A DNA stretch of 5,821 nt. Source: Bacilli bacterium (GTDB lineage: Bacteria > Bacillota > Bacilli > Tumebacillales > JAQBPP01). Location: NCBI GenBank assembly GCA_028287455.1, contig JAQBPP010000394.1, positions 1 to 5,821 of the forward strand, given 5' to 3'. Below are positions 1 through 5,821 of this stretch, one piece after another. Numbering within the stretch: position 1 is the stretch's first letter; every line of letters starts with the position of its first letter. The position numbers were made by a program, and so were the translations under genes. The notes under the pieces were generated by a model that saw nothing but the letters and a program-made list of their open reading frames with translations, was not told the origin of the DNA and made no database searches.

Positions 1-276
1 AGTGACCTTTATGAGAGACTGCTTGCTGCAGGGATCGATGTGCTCTGGGATGACCGGGATGAACGTCCAGGAGTCAAGTTCAAAGACGGTGATCTGATCG
101 GAACTCCACTGCGCATCACAATTGGCAGACTAGCAGGTGAAGGCATTGTTGAATACAAAGACCGCAGGAGCGGTGCTGTGGATCAGATCACTTGGCAGGA
201 TGCGCTCACTTATGTGATCGATCAGGTGAAATCAGGTATGACGCGGCAGGGAAACGAGGGTGAAGGTCGAATTTAG
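1..276 (+). CDS. proS: Prolyl-tRNA synthetase, C-terminal fragment (5' truncated by window edge)
   Basis: Class II aminoacyl-tRNA synthetase that charges tRNA-Pro with proline in the cytoplasm. Only the last 91 codons are present. The frame is open from base 1 and ends at TAG 274–276, so the true start lies upstream of the window. The segment is the end of the anticodon-binding (HGTP-type) domain. The diagnostic stretch is DDRDERPGVKFKDGDLIG at about codons 17–34, followed by TPLRITIG, which matches the DDR-ER-GVKF-D-DLIG-P-R pattern of bacterial ProS. The class II catalytic motifs and the editing domain would lie upstream and cannot be checked. The C-terminal tail after about codon 80 is polar and looks unconserved. 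The polC ATG starts 37 nt after the stop with no terminator-like hairpin between, so co-transcription with polC is likely. Family assignment is firm; function of the whole protein is inferred from this end. Confidence 0.93.
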   Translation, partial: SDLYERLLAAGIDVLWDDRDERPGVKFKDGDLIGTPLRITIGRLAGEGIVEYKDRRSGAVDQITWQDALTYVIDQVKSGMTRQGNEGEGRI

Positions 277-300
277 TTACGAGCAAAAACGGTCGCTAAG

Positions 301-308
301 AAAGGAAG
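301..308 (+). promoter_or_regulatory. Ribosome binding site of polC, deciding its start
   Basis: AAAGGAAG ends 5 nt before ATG 314. It differs from the AAGGAGG consensus at one position and has near-ideal spacing. It favours ATG 314 over the in-frame GTG at 260. That GTG would overlap the end of proS, add 18 residues (a basic, polar stretch unlike PolC N-termini I know) and has only a purine-rich run right against it. Confidence 0.75.
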
Positions 309-313
309 TCAAC

Positions 314-3300
314 ATGAGTATCACGTGGAATGAGGCTGCCTCTCAAAACTCAGATGAAGAGCCTGCCTGGCTGCAGTCACTTGCGCTGGATCAGGCTCTT
401 GCACCCTGGCTGTATAACGCTGTGCTTGAGCGCGTGCAATTGATCAAAACGGAGCGGAAACTTGTGATTGGGTTGATCAGTCAGGATCTGCCCGCTGCGA
501 GTGACTTTTATGCGTTAAAATCGGCACTGCAAAACCGATTTCCGATGGTACAGCTGGAAGTTTGCTTGAAAATGATTGACATCACCCAAATTGATTTCGA
601 TCAGTTTCAGACCTATAAACCGTTCATCCTACAAGAACTGTTTAGCGCTGATTATGCGGCTTTCCAACTGCTGTCAAGCGCGGAATGGAGTTTTTCACAA
701 GGGCTGCTTGCCATCGATGTGATCGACTCCATTGTCATTCAGCAGCTCCTTAAGCATCAAGCGGACGAGTTGATCCGCGGCTGGTTTCATCATCGCTTCT
801 CTTATCCGCTTGAAGTAACAATTACGATTGCAGACAATCGGCAAGAGAAGTTGGGTTCGTTTCAAGAGCAGCGCCGCCTGGAAGAAGACAGCCAGATCGA
901 GTCGATTCAGTCCGCGCTGGTCGAGCAGCAGACGCAGGCGAAACATTCGCCGTCCGTTTCTCTGCAGTTTGGTGCGGCGATTGACGAGCCTGCCATTGAA
1001 ATCAAAACGATTCAGGATGAAATGCGCAAAGCGGTGGTCCGTGGCCGTATTTTCGAATTCGATAAAAGGGAACTGCAGTCCGGCCGTACCCTTTATACGT
1101 TTTCAATGACGGATCTTACCGATTCGATCCAGTGCAAAGTGTTTGCAAAAGGCGATGGCCAGCTGGAAGTTTTTAATTTATTGCAGGCGGATGTCTGGCT
1201 TAGCGTGCGCGGAACGGTTCAATATGACACGTTTGCCAAAGAACTGGTGCTTCTGGTACAGGATTTGTGTCAAATTGAATCTCCTAAACGGCTCGATACT
1301 GCTGAGCGCAAGCGGGTAGAACTGCATGCGCATACCCAGATGTCATCGCTTGACGGTGTGGTTTCTCCTGAAGCGTTAGTCGCACACGCCGCCAAATGGG
1401 GTCATAGCGCCATTGCCATCACTGACCATGGCGTGGTGCAGGCCTTTCCAGATGCGTACCACGCAGCGAAAAACGCGGGCATCAAATGCCTGCTTGGTAT
1501 GGAAGCCTATGTGGTGGATGACGGAGTGTCCATTGTCTATCAAGTGAGTGACGCAAATGATCGACTGCTGGATGAGAACACAGTTTACGTCGTGTTTGAC
1601 ACTGAAACCACTGGTTTAAATGCTGCGGAGAACACATTGATTGAAATAGCTGCGGTTAAAATGCGCGGCCAAGAGATCCTGGAAGAATGGACAACGCTGA
1701 TCGATCCGCAAACAGACATCTCGCCCAAAATCACTGAACTCACAGGAATCACAAATGAGATGGTCAAGCATCAACCGCTTCTTGCAGAAGCACTGCCCGA
1801 ATTTCGGACTTTTTGCAGTGATGCGGTATTGGTGGCTCATAATGCGGAATTTGACCTGGGGTTTATTTCTGTATGTGCCGGGCGCATCGGCATGGAGCGT
1901 TGGCAGAACCCGGTACTGGATACGCTAGCACTTTCGCGGAAATTGTATCCAAAAGAGCGCAATCACCGATTGAAAACACTCACCACCAAATTTGGCGTGG
2001 AGCTTGTCAACCACCATCGGGCGCTTGATGACACGGTGGCTACTGCCAAAGTTTTTATGTACTTGTTAAAAGAAAGCTTGGACAGCGGTATTCAGCGTTT
2101 ATCTCAGTTCAATCGGCCAAGTGAAACGATTGATTTTGCACGCATGCGGCCCTATCATACGACGATTTTGGTGCAAAATAAGACTGGTTTGAAAAACCTA
2201 TATAAATTGGTGTCCGCCTCCCACATCGAGTACTACTATCGGGTTCCACGTATTCCGCGCAGTTTGTTGACCTCTTTTCGGGAAGGGCTGCTGATTGGAT
2301 CGGCCTGTCAGGAAGGGGAACTGTTCTCCGGGATTCTGCGGGGCAAGTCGCGTGAAGAGTTAGTGGAAGCCGCGAAATACTACGATTACATAGAGATTCA
2401 GCCGTTGTCGCATTACGCAGGATTGCTTGCGAATGAGTCGATTCAATCCCTGGACGCTGTGAAAGGGTATCACGAACTGCTGCTGTCAATTGGTGAGGAA
2501 ACGAGCCGGCCGGTTGTGGCCACTGGAGATGTGCATTTCCTGAACGAGGAAGACGCTATCCATCGCGAAATCTTTTTACAAAGCCAAAATTCATTTGGCG
2601 GCGGAACGCAACCTCCGCTTTATTTTCGGACAACAGACGAAATGCTGGCTGAGTTTTCTTATTTGGGCGCGGAGACAGCAGAGCGTGTGGTAGTCTATAA
2701 TCCGCAACGGATCGCAGATGAAATAGAGGACGTATCGCCGATTCCCGATCAGCTTTATACGCCAAAAATTGACGGAGCAGACGATGACATCAAGCAGATG
2801 TGTTACGACAGGGCGCATCTGATCTACGGCCAAGAGTTGCCGGAAGTGGTGGCGCAGCGGCTGGAACGAGAACTGAATGCGATTATATCCAACGGATTTG
2901 CTGTGATTTATCTGATTGCGCATAAGCTTGTGAAAAAATCGCTCGATGACGGTTATCTGGTGGGATCGCGGGGGTCGGTGGGTTCTTCTTTTGTCGCGAC
3001 AATGTCTGAAATCACTGAAGTTAATCCATTGCCGCCGCACTATGTTTGTCCGAACTGTCAGTGGAGTGAATTCCTCACTGACGGTTCAGTGGCATCTGGC
3101 TACGATTTGCCTGACAAGAATTGTCCGGTGTGTCAGTCGATGTTGATCAAAGACGGACAGGACATACCATTTGAAACGTTCCTCGGGTTTGAAGGCGATA
3201 AAGTGCCTGATATTGACCTCAATTTTAGCGGAGATTATCAGTCGATTGCGCATAACTACACCAAGGTGCTGTTCGGCGAGCAGTACGTCTATCGGGCAGG

Positions 3301-4651
3301 TACCATTGCGACTGTAGCTGATAAGACAGCGTTTGGGTATGTCAAGAAGTATATGGAGGACAAGGGTCTGCAGCCGCGGAATGCGGAAATGAACCGTTTG
3401 GTCGCTGGTTGCACTGGCGTTAAACGAACGACCGGACAGCACCCGGGTGGAATCCTGGTTGTACCAGACCACATGGACATTTACGATTTCAGTCCGATTC
3501 AATTTCCGGCCGATGACCGCAACTCAGAGTGGAAAACCACCCATTTTGATTTTAATGCGATCCATGATAACTTGTTGAAACTGGACATCCTGGGTCACGA
3601 CGATCCAACCGTGATACGGATGCTGCAGGACTTGACCGGCATTGATCCGAAAAAAATACCTGCAAATGACGAGAAGGTAATCGGACTCTTTTCCGGGATT
3701 GACAGCTTGAACGTGTTTGCGGAACATCCGCTGACCACAGATAAGATTCGCTCTACTGTAGGAACGTATGGCATACCGGAGATGGGGACGAAATTCGTAC
3801 GGCAAATGCTGGAAGATACGAAACCGAAATGTTTCGCCGACCTGGTGCAGATCTCTGGACTGTCTCATGGAACTGATGTCTGGCTGAACAATGCTCAGGA
3901 ATGGATCCGCAAAGGGGTAGCTACGATTTCCACCTGTATCTCCACCCGGGATGATATTATGGTGTACTTGATTTATCGGGGATTGGAAGCAGGACGGGCA
4001 TTTAAAATTATGGAGTCGGTCCGCAAAGGCAAAGGCCTTACACCTGATGATGAAGCCTATATGCGAAGTTTTCAGGTGCCGGACTGGTACATTTGGTCAT
4101 GCAAAAAGATCAAATACATGTTTCCGAAGGCCCATGCCGTTGCCTACGTATTAATGGCAGTGCGCATTGCGTGGTTCAAAGTGTATTATCCGCTTGAATT
4201 TTACGCCACCTATTTTACAGTTCGCGCGGATGACTTTGAACTGGACATCATGTGCAGCGGCTATGAGGCGATCGTGAAAAAGGTAATAGAAATTGAGGAC
4301 AAAGGAAAACTGGCCAGCCCGAAGGAAAAATCGCTGTTAACCGTACTGGAAATGGCGATGGAGCTGACAGCAAGAGGATATGGCTTCGCCTCGCTTGATT
4401 TGTATCGATCACATGCTACGAAGTTTCAGGTGCTTGCAGATGAACGCCAACTGCTCCCGCCGTTTGCAGCTGTGTCAGGGCTTGGGGTGAATGCGGCCAA
4501 GGGAATTGATAAAGCTCGTGAAGAGGGTGAGTTTTTGTCGATCCAGGATTTCCAAAGCCGTTCCAGAGTATCCAAAACCGTGGTCGAATTGTTGGAAGGA
4601 TTAGGCTGCTTCAGTGGACTTTCGGAAACGAATCAGTTATCATTGTTTTGA
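314..4651 (+). CDS. polC: DNA polymerase III alpha subunit, PolC type, with 3'-5' proofreading exonuclease
   Basis: Replicative polymerase of low-GC Gram-positives, 1445 aa from ATG 314 (B. subtilis PolC is 1437 aa). Residues 1–225 are the weakly conserved N-terminal domain; about 230–330 form an OB-fold. The first PHP segment (about 335–400) has H338, H340, D347, D371, H372 and E397. The inserted DEDDh exonuclease (about 425–590) has D429/E431, H509 to D514, and H568/D573, so proofreading looks intact. The second PHP segment carries H637, C665, D739 and H741, so most of the usual metal ligands are kept. The polymerase core has the GSRGSVGSS nucleotide-binding motif (884–892), a four-Cys zinc site (C912, C915, C937, C940) and the catalytic aspartates D966, D968 (PDIDLNFS) and D1091 (LKLDIL). 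A helix-hairpin-helix-like region lies near 1380–1410. The protein ends in QLSLF (1441–1445), a consensus beta-clamp-binding motif. Residues about 1126–1152 are unusual: a segment of roughly six extra residues replaces the usual STEPLGVTPEQI-like stretch. Probably transcribed with proS. Confidence 0.98.
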   Translation: MSITWNEAASQNSDEEPAWLQSLALDQALAPWLYNAVLERVQLIKTERKLVIGLISQDLPAASDFYALKSALQNRFPMVQLEVCLKMIDITQIDFDQFQTYKPFILQELFSADYAAFQLLSSAEWSFSQGLLAIDVIDSIVIQQLLKHQADELIRGWFHHRFSYPLEVTITIADNRQEKLGSFQEQRRLEEDSQIESIQSALVEQQTQAKHSPSVSLQFGAAIDEPAIEIKTIQDEMRKAVVRGRIFEFDKRELQSGRTLYTFSMTDLTDSIQCKVFAKGDGQLEVFNLLQADVWLSVRGTVQYDTFAKELVLLVQDLCQIESPKRLDTAERKRVELHAHTQMSSLDGVVSPEALVAHAAKWGHSAIAITDHGVVQAFPDAYHAAKNAGIKCLLGMEAYVVDDGVSIVYQVSDANDRLLDENTVYVVFDTETTGLNAAENTLIEIAAVKMRGQEILEEWTTLIDPQTDISPKITELTGITNEMVKHQPLLAEALPEFRTFCSDAVLVAHNAEFDLGFISVCAGRIGMERWQNPVLDTLALSRKLYPKERNHRLKTLTTKFGVELVNHHRALDDTVATAKVFMYLLKESLDSGIQRLSQFNRPSETIDFARMRPYHTTILVQNKTGLKNLYKLVSASHIEYYYRVPRIPRSLLTSFREGLLIGSACQEGELFSGILRGKSREELVEAAKYYDYIEIQPLSHYAGLLANESIQSLDAVKGYHELLLSIGEETSRPVVATGDVHFLNEEDAIHREIFLQSQNSFGGGTQPPLYFRTTDEMLAEFSYLGAETAERVVVYNPQRIADEIEDVSPIPDQLYTPKIDGADDDIKQMCYDRAHLIYGQELPEVVAQRLERELNAIISNGFAVIYLIAHKLVKKSLDDGYLVGSRGSVGSSFVATMSEITEVNPLPPHYVCPNCQWSEFLTDGSVASGYDLPDKNCPVCQSMLIKDGQDIPFETFLGFEGDKVPDIDLNFSGDYQSIAHNYTKVLFGEQYVYRAGTIATVADKTAFGYVKKYMEDKGLQPRNAEMNRLVAGCTGVKRTTGQHPGGILVVPDHMDIYDFSPIQFPADDRNSEWKTTHFDFNAIHDNLLKLDILGHDDPTVIRMLQDLTGIDPKKIPANDEKVIGLFSGIDSLNVFAEHPLTTDKIRSTVGTYGIPEMGTKFVRQMLEDTKPKCFADLVQISGLSHGTDVWLNNAQEWIRKGVATISTCISTRDDIMVYLIYRGLEAGRAFKIMESVRKGKGLTPDDEAYMRSFQVPDWYIWSCKKIKYMFPKAHAVAYVLMAVRIAWFKVYYPLEFYATYFTVRADDFELDIMCSGYEAIVKKVIEIEDKGKLASPKEKSLLTVLEMAMELTARGYGFASLDLYRSHATKFQVLADERQLLPPFAAVSGLGVNAAKGIDKAREEGEFLSIQDFQSRSRVSKTVVELLEGLGCFSGLSETNQLSLF

Positions 4652-4671
4652 AGCGTTCGCTATGCTATACT
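4643..4671 (+). promoter_or_regulatory. Sigma-A type promoter with extended -10 for rimP-nusA
   Basis: The -35 candidate TTGTTT (4643–4648) is separated by exactly 17 bp from the -10 candidate TATACT (4666–4671). The -10 is preceded by TGC at 4663–4665, making an extended -10 (TGnTATACT). The -35 box is weak beyond its TTG, which the extended -10 could offset. The -35 falls on the last two sense codons of polC (Leu-Phe) and the spacer begins with the polC stop. Transcription would start near 4678, giving a leader of about 155 nt before rimP. A promoter between polC and rimP fits the separate rimP-nusA operon known in Bacillus. Read by eye; no start-site data. Confidence 0.72.
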
Positions 4672-4702
4672 AAGTCGGTGTACAGATAGAAGTGTCTGAA
4701 CG

Positions 4703-4733
4703 AAGAGTGGGTCAAACCCACTCTTTCAGTTTT
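4703..4733 (+). terminator. Intrinsic terminator / attenuator hairpin upstream of rimP
   Basis: A perfect 10-bp stem: AAGAGTGGGT (4703–4712) pairs with ACCCACTCTT (4716–4725) around the loop CAA. A G·U pair (4702·4726) can extend it. The 3' tract reads TTCAG then TTTT, so the U-run is broken close to the hairpin. It lies 52 nt after the polC stop and about 25 nt after the predicted rimP promoter start. It can therefore end proS-polC read-through and also attenuate transcripts from the rimP promoter. An interrupted U-tract is typical of weak terminators that need NusA, and nusA is the second gene downstream. Confidence 0.75.
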
Positions 4734-4774
4734 GTAATGCGAAACTATGCATTACGTACATAGTTTCTGCGTTG
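4733..4774 (+). repeat. Overlapping inverted repeats forming alternative stems in the rimP leader
   Basis: Stem B: GAAACTATG (4741–4749) is perfectly complementary to CATAGTTTC (4759–4767) around a 9-nt loop. Skipping one bulged T (4768), it extends through 4735–4740 with 4769–4774, including two wobble pairs, to about 15 bp. Stem A: GTAATGC (4734–4740) is perfectly complementary to GCATTAC (4749–4755) around 8 nt, extendable by a T4733·G4756 wobble. A uses the lower left strand and part of the loop of B, so the two compete. No U-run follows B, so it does not look like a terminator. Function unknown. Confidence 0.6.
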
Positions 4775-4821
4775 AAATCAGTAGTGAGCAATTTGTCATG
4801 CAGGGCGGAGCAGGTAGTTTC

Positions 4822-4827
4822 AGGAGG
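4822..4827 (+). promoter_or_regulatory. Ribosome binding site of rimP
   Basis: AGGAGG, a perfect Shine-Dalgarno core, lies 6 nt before ATG 4834 and fixes that ATG as the start. I found no CCTCC-like sequence in the leader that would obviously mask it, so control at transcription is likelier than control of ribosome access. Confidence 0.88.
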
Positions 4828-4833
4828 GATTCG

Positions 4834-5295
4834 ATGTCCAAGAAAAAAGTGACGGAAATCGTAGAGGAACTCGCGTTGCCAATCGCTTCGGAAGAAGGCC
4901 TTGAACTTGTCGATGTCGAGTACAAGAAAGAAGGGGCGAACTGGTTTCTGCGGGTTTTTATCGATAAAGAGGGCGGCGTAGACATTGATGATTGCAGTCG
5001 GGTCAGCGAACTCTTATCCGACATCCTGGATGAAATCGACCCGATTCCCAGCAGCTATTTCTTGGAAGTATCGTCACCTGGCGCGGAACGGCCGCTGAAG
5101 AAATCGGAAGACTTTAACCGCGCAATCGGGAAACAGGTTTGGCTCAGCACATTTGAACCGATTGACGGTTCCAAGGAATTCGAGGGAATCTTGCAAGCTT
5201 ACTCTGCAGAGACACTTGAAATAGATACAGGGCAACAAACGATTGTTTTACCAACCGATAAAGTGGCAGCAGCCCGTTTGGCCATCGTGTTTTAA
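4834..5295 (+). CDS. rimP: Ribosome maturation factor RimP
   Basis: Cytoplasmic factor that binds the 30S subunit and assists its late maturation (known from the family, called YlxS in B. subtilis). 153 aa from ATG 4834, the usual length for Bacilli (about 156 aa in B. subtilis). The N-terminal alpha/beta domain spans about residues 1–78, with the family-typical ELVDVEYKKEG and WFLRVFID segments followed by GVDIDDCSRVSELL. The hallmark FLEVSSPGAERPLKK begins at F76. The C-terminal SH3-like domain follows, including FEGILQA, and ends in ARLAIVF, close to the B. subtilis ending. In-frame upstream ATGs at 4747 and 4798 would add a poorly conserved leader peptide and are rejected. First gene of the rimP-nusA operon, behind its own promoter and leader hairpins. 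nusA begins 46 nt after the stop. Confidence 0.97.
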   Translation: MSKKKVTEIVEELALPIASEEGLELVDVEYKKEGANWFLRVFIDKEGGVDIDDCSRVSELLSDILDEIDPIPSSYFLEVSSPGAERPLKKSEDFNRAIGKQVWLSTFEPIDGSKEFEGILQAYSAETLEIDTGQQTIVLPTDKVAAARLAIVF

Positions 5296-5341
5296 ATCTT
5301 CGGGCGATTTAGTGTTTGGAAGGAGGACTTAACCTTTTATC
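5296..5341 (+). promoter_or_regulatory. rimP–nusA gap with nusA Shine-Dalgarno and two weak hairpins
   Basis: AAGGAGG (5320–5326) is a near-perfect Shine-Dalgarno, but 15 nt separate it from ATG 5342, about twice the normal distance. The stop TAA at 5330–5332, in the nusA frame, rules out an earlier start apart from an unlikely ATC at 5339. AGGAGG (5321–5326) can pair with CCTTTT (5333–5338) around ACTTAA (6 bp, two of them G·U). A second short stem, TAAATC (5293–5298) with GATTTA (5306–5311), overlaps the rimP stop. Neither has a U-tract, so no terminator is seen and read-through into nusA is expected. Confidence 0.6.
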
Positions 5342-5821
5342 ATGAATACCGATTTTATTGACGCATTAGCAAGCTTGGAACGCGAAAAAGGGATCTCCAA
5401 AGACGTGATTTTGGATGCGATTGAAGCCGCCCTTATCTCAAGTTACAAACGGAACTTCAACACTTCGTCCAACGTCAAGGTGGATGTAAATCGCGAAACC
5501 GGCGGGGTCAAAGTATACGCACGCAAAACAGTTGTAGAAGAGCCCACTGACCCGCGGCTGGAAATGTCACTTGATGCCGCGGAGCAATTAAGCGCTTCTT
5601 ATCAGTTGGGCGATATCGTGGATGTGGAAGTAACGCCAAGGGACTTTGGTCGTATTGCTGCGCAAACTGCCAAACAGGTAGTAACCCAGCGGATTCGCGA
5701 AGCTGAGCGGGGTCTTATCTACACCGCGTTTGTCGACCGCGAAGACGACATTGTGACTGGAGTTGTGCAGCGACAGGATGCGCGCTACTATTATGTGGAT
5801 CTGGGTATAGTGGAAGCTGTG
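5342..5821 (+). CDS. nusA: Transcription termination/antitermination factor NusA, N-terminal part (3' truncated by window edge)
   Basis: RNA polymerase-binding factor that promotes pausing and stimulates intrinsic termination, acting on the elongation complex in the cytoplasm. 160 codons are present, open to the last base; bacilli have roughly 370 aa. Residues 1–125 are the N-terminal RNAP-binding domain: an early KGISKDVILDAIEAALISSY segment, then NVKVDVNRETG, then the highly conserved DFGRIAAQTAKQVVTQRIRE starting at D101. The S1 RNA-binding domain begins near residue 135 (DIVTGVVQR, then YYYVDLG) and is cut by the window. The KH domains are off the edge. ATG 5342 is chosen because it gives MNTDFIDALASLEREKGIS, which aligns with the known B. 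subtilis start, and because a frame stop sits just upstream. Co-transcribed with rimP; probably limits its own operon by promoting termination at the leader hairpin. Confidence 0.97.
   Translation, partial: MNTDFIDALASLEREKGISKDVILDAIEAALISSYKRNFNTSSNVKVDVNRETGGVKVYARKTVVEEPTDPRLEMSLDAAEQLSASYQLGDIVDVEVTPRDFGRIAAQTAKQVVTQRIREAERGLIYTAFVDREDDIVTGVVQRQDARYYYVDLGIVEAV

Larger units (their letters stand above)
4678..4833 (+). promoter_or_regulatory. Structured 5' leader of the rimP-nusA operon
   Basis: Non-coding stretch between the predicted transcription start and the rimP ATG. In order it holds a short imperfect stem (CAGA 4683–4686 with TCTG 4695–4698), the terminator-like hairpin at 4703–4725, a broken U-tract, a long second stem at 4735–4774, about 45 nt without clear structure, and the rimP Shine-Dalgarno. 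ATG codons occur at 4747 and 4798 in the rimP frame, but neither has a convincing ribosome site and the peptide they would add does not look like RimP. In B. subtilis the 5' UTR of this operon mediates NusA-dependent attenuation. The same role here is inferred from position and structure. Confidence 0.62.

Noticed and set aside
828..1109. Plus-strand frame overlapping the PolC N-terminal region
   Set aside because: Its product is Arg/Ser-rich, as out-of-frame translation commonly gives, and it is fully overlapped by polC in another frame, with no supporting motif.
1574..2080. The exonuclease domain as a recent gene fusion
   Set aside because: Insertion of the DEDDh exonuclease inside the PHP domain is the standard PolC architecture.
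2109..2489. Open frames on the minus strand inside polC (also 2591–3040, 3086–3502, 3524–3868 and shorter ones)
   Set aside because: They lie antisense to strongly conserved polymerase sequence, show no recognisable protein motif and no convincing ribosome site. They are expected by chance opposite a long gene.
3041..3133. The four-cysteine cluster as a separate zinc-finger insertion
   Set aside because: CPNC and CPVC motifs are a normal conserved part of PolC, immediately before the catalytic PDIDLNFS.
4734..4767. A stable H-type pseudoknot from the two interleaved stems
   Set aside because: Both connecting loops at the stem junction would be zero length and only about 4 nt would span a 7-bp stem. 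Mutually exclusive hairpins are more plausible.
4747..4833. N-terminal extension of rimP from ATG 4747 or ATG 4798
   Set aside because: The perfect AGGAGG is 6 nt before ATG 4834, the family starts at MSKK-like sequence, and the extension would be encoded by the hairpin region.
1..5821. Mobile elements, CRISPR arrays, tRNA/rRNA genes, defence or biosynthetic systems
   Set aside because: The window is almost fully occupied by four housekeeping genes, the largest gap is 182 nt, and I saw no direct-repeat array, transposase or RNA gene in it.

Overview
The window is a core housekeeping locus of a Gram-positive bacterium of the phylum Bacillota, class Bacilli. Two things support this: a PolC-type replicative polymerase with the proofreading exonuclease inserted inside its PHP domain, and the gene order proS–polC–rimP–nusA, which is standard in Bacillales. 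Base composition is close to balanced by eye, and the proteins diverge somewhat from Bacillus and Geobacillus as I remember them. That would suit a deeper Bacillales branch such as the Alicyclobacillaceae, but this is inference and no species can be named.

Layout, all on the + strand. 1–276: the last 91 codons of prolyl-tRNA synthetase (proS), entering from the left. 314–4651: complete polC, 1445 aa with all catalytic motifs, ending in the sliding-clamp motif QLSLF. 4652–4833: a 182-nt gap that starts a new transcription unit. A promoter with an extended -10 has its -35 box in the last two codons of polC. It is followed by a roughly 155-nt leader holding a 10-bp terminator-like hairpin with an interrupted U-tract, then a large second stem with an alternative fold. 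4834–5295: complete rimP (153 aa). 5296–5341: a 46-nt gap with two weak hairpins, one covering the nusA Shine-Dalgarno sequence. 5342–5821: the first 160 codons of nusA, running off the right end.

The genes serve core information processing: tRNA charging, DNA replication, 30S ribosome maturation and transcription elongation/termination. proS and polC are probably co-transcribed. rimP-nusA has its own promoter and an attenuator-like leader. In Bacillus subtilis this operon is known to be autoregulated by NusA-stimulated termination in its 5' UTR, and the hairpin with a broken U-tract at the same place here fits that mechanism.

I see no mobile element, CRISPR array, tRNA, rRNA or defence system, and no evidence of an undescribed multi-gene system. 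The points most worth a second look are the rimP leader with its overlapping stems, the promoter embedded in the polC clamp-motif codons, a small divergent insertion in PolC, and the unusually distant Shine-Dalgarno of nusA.
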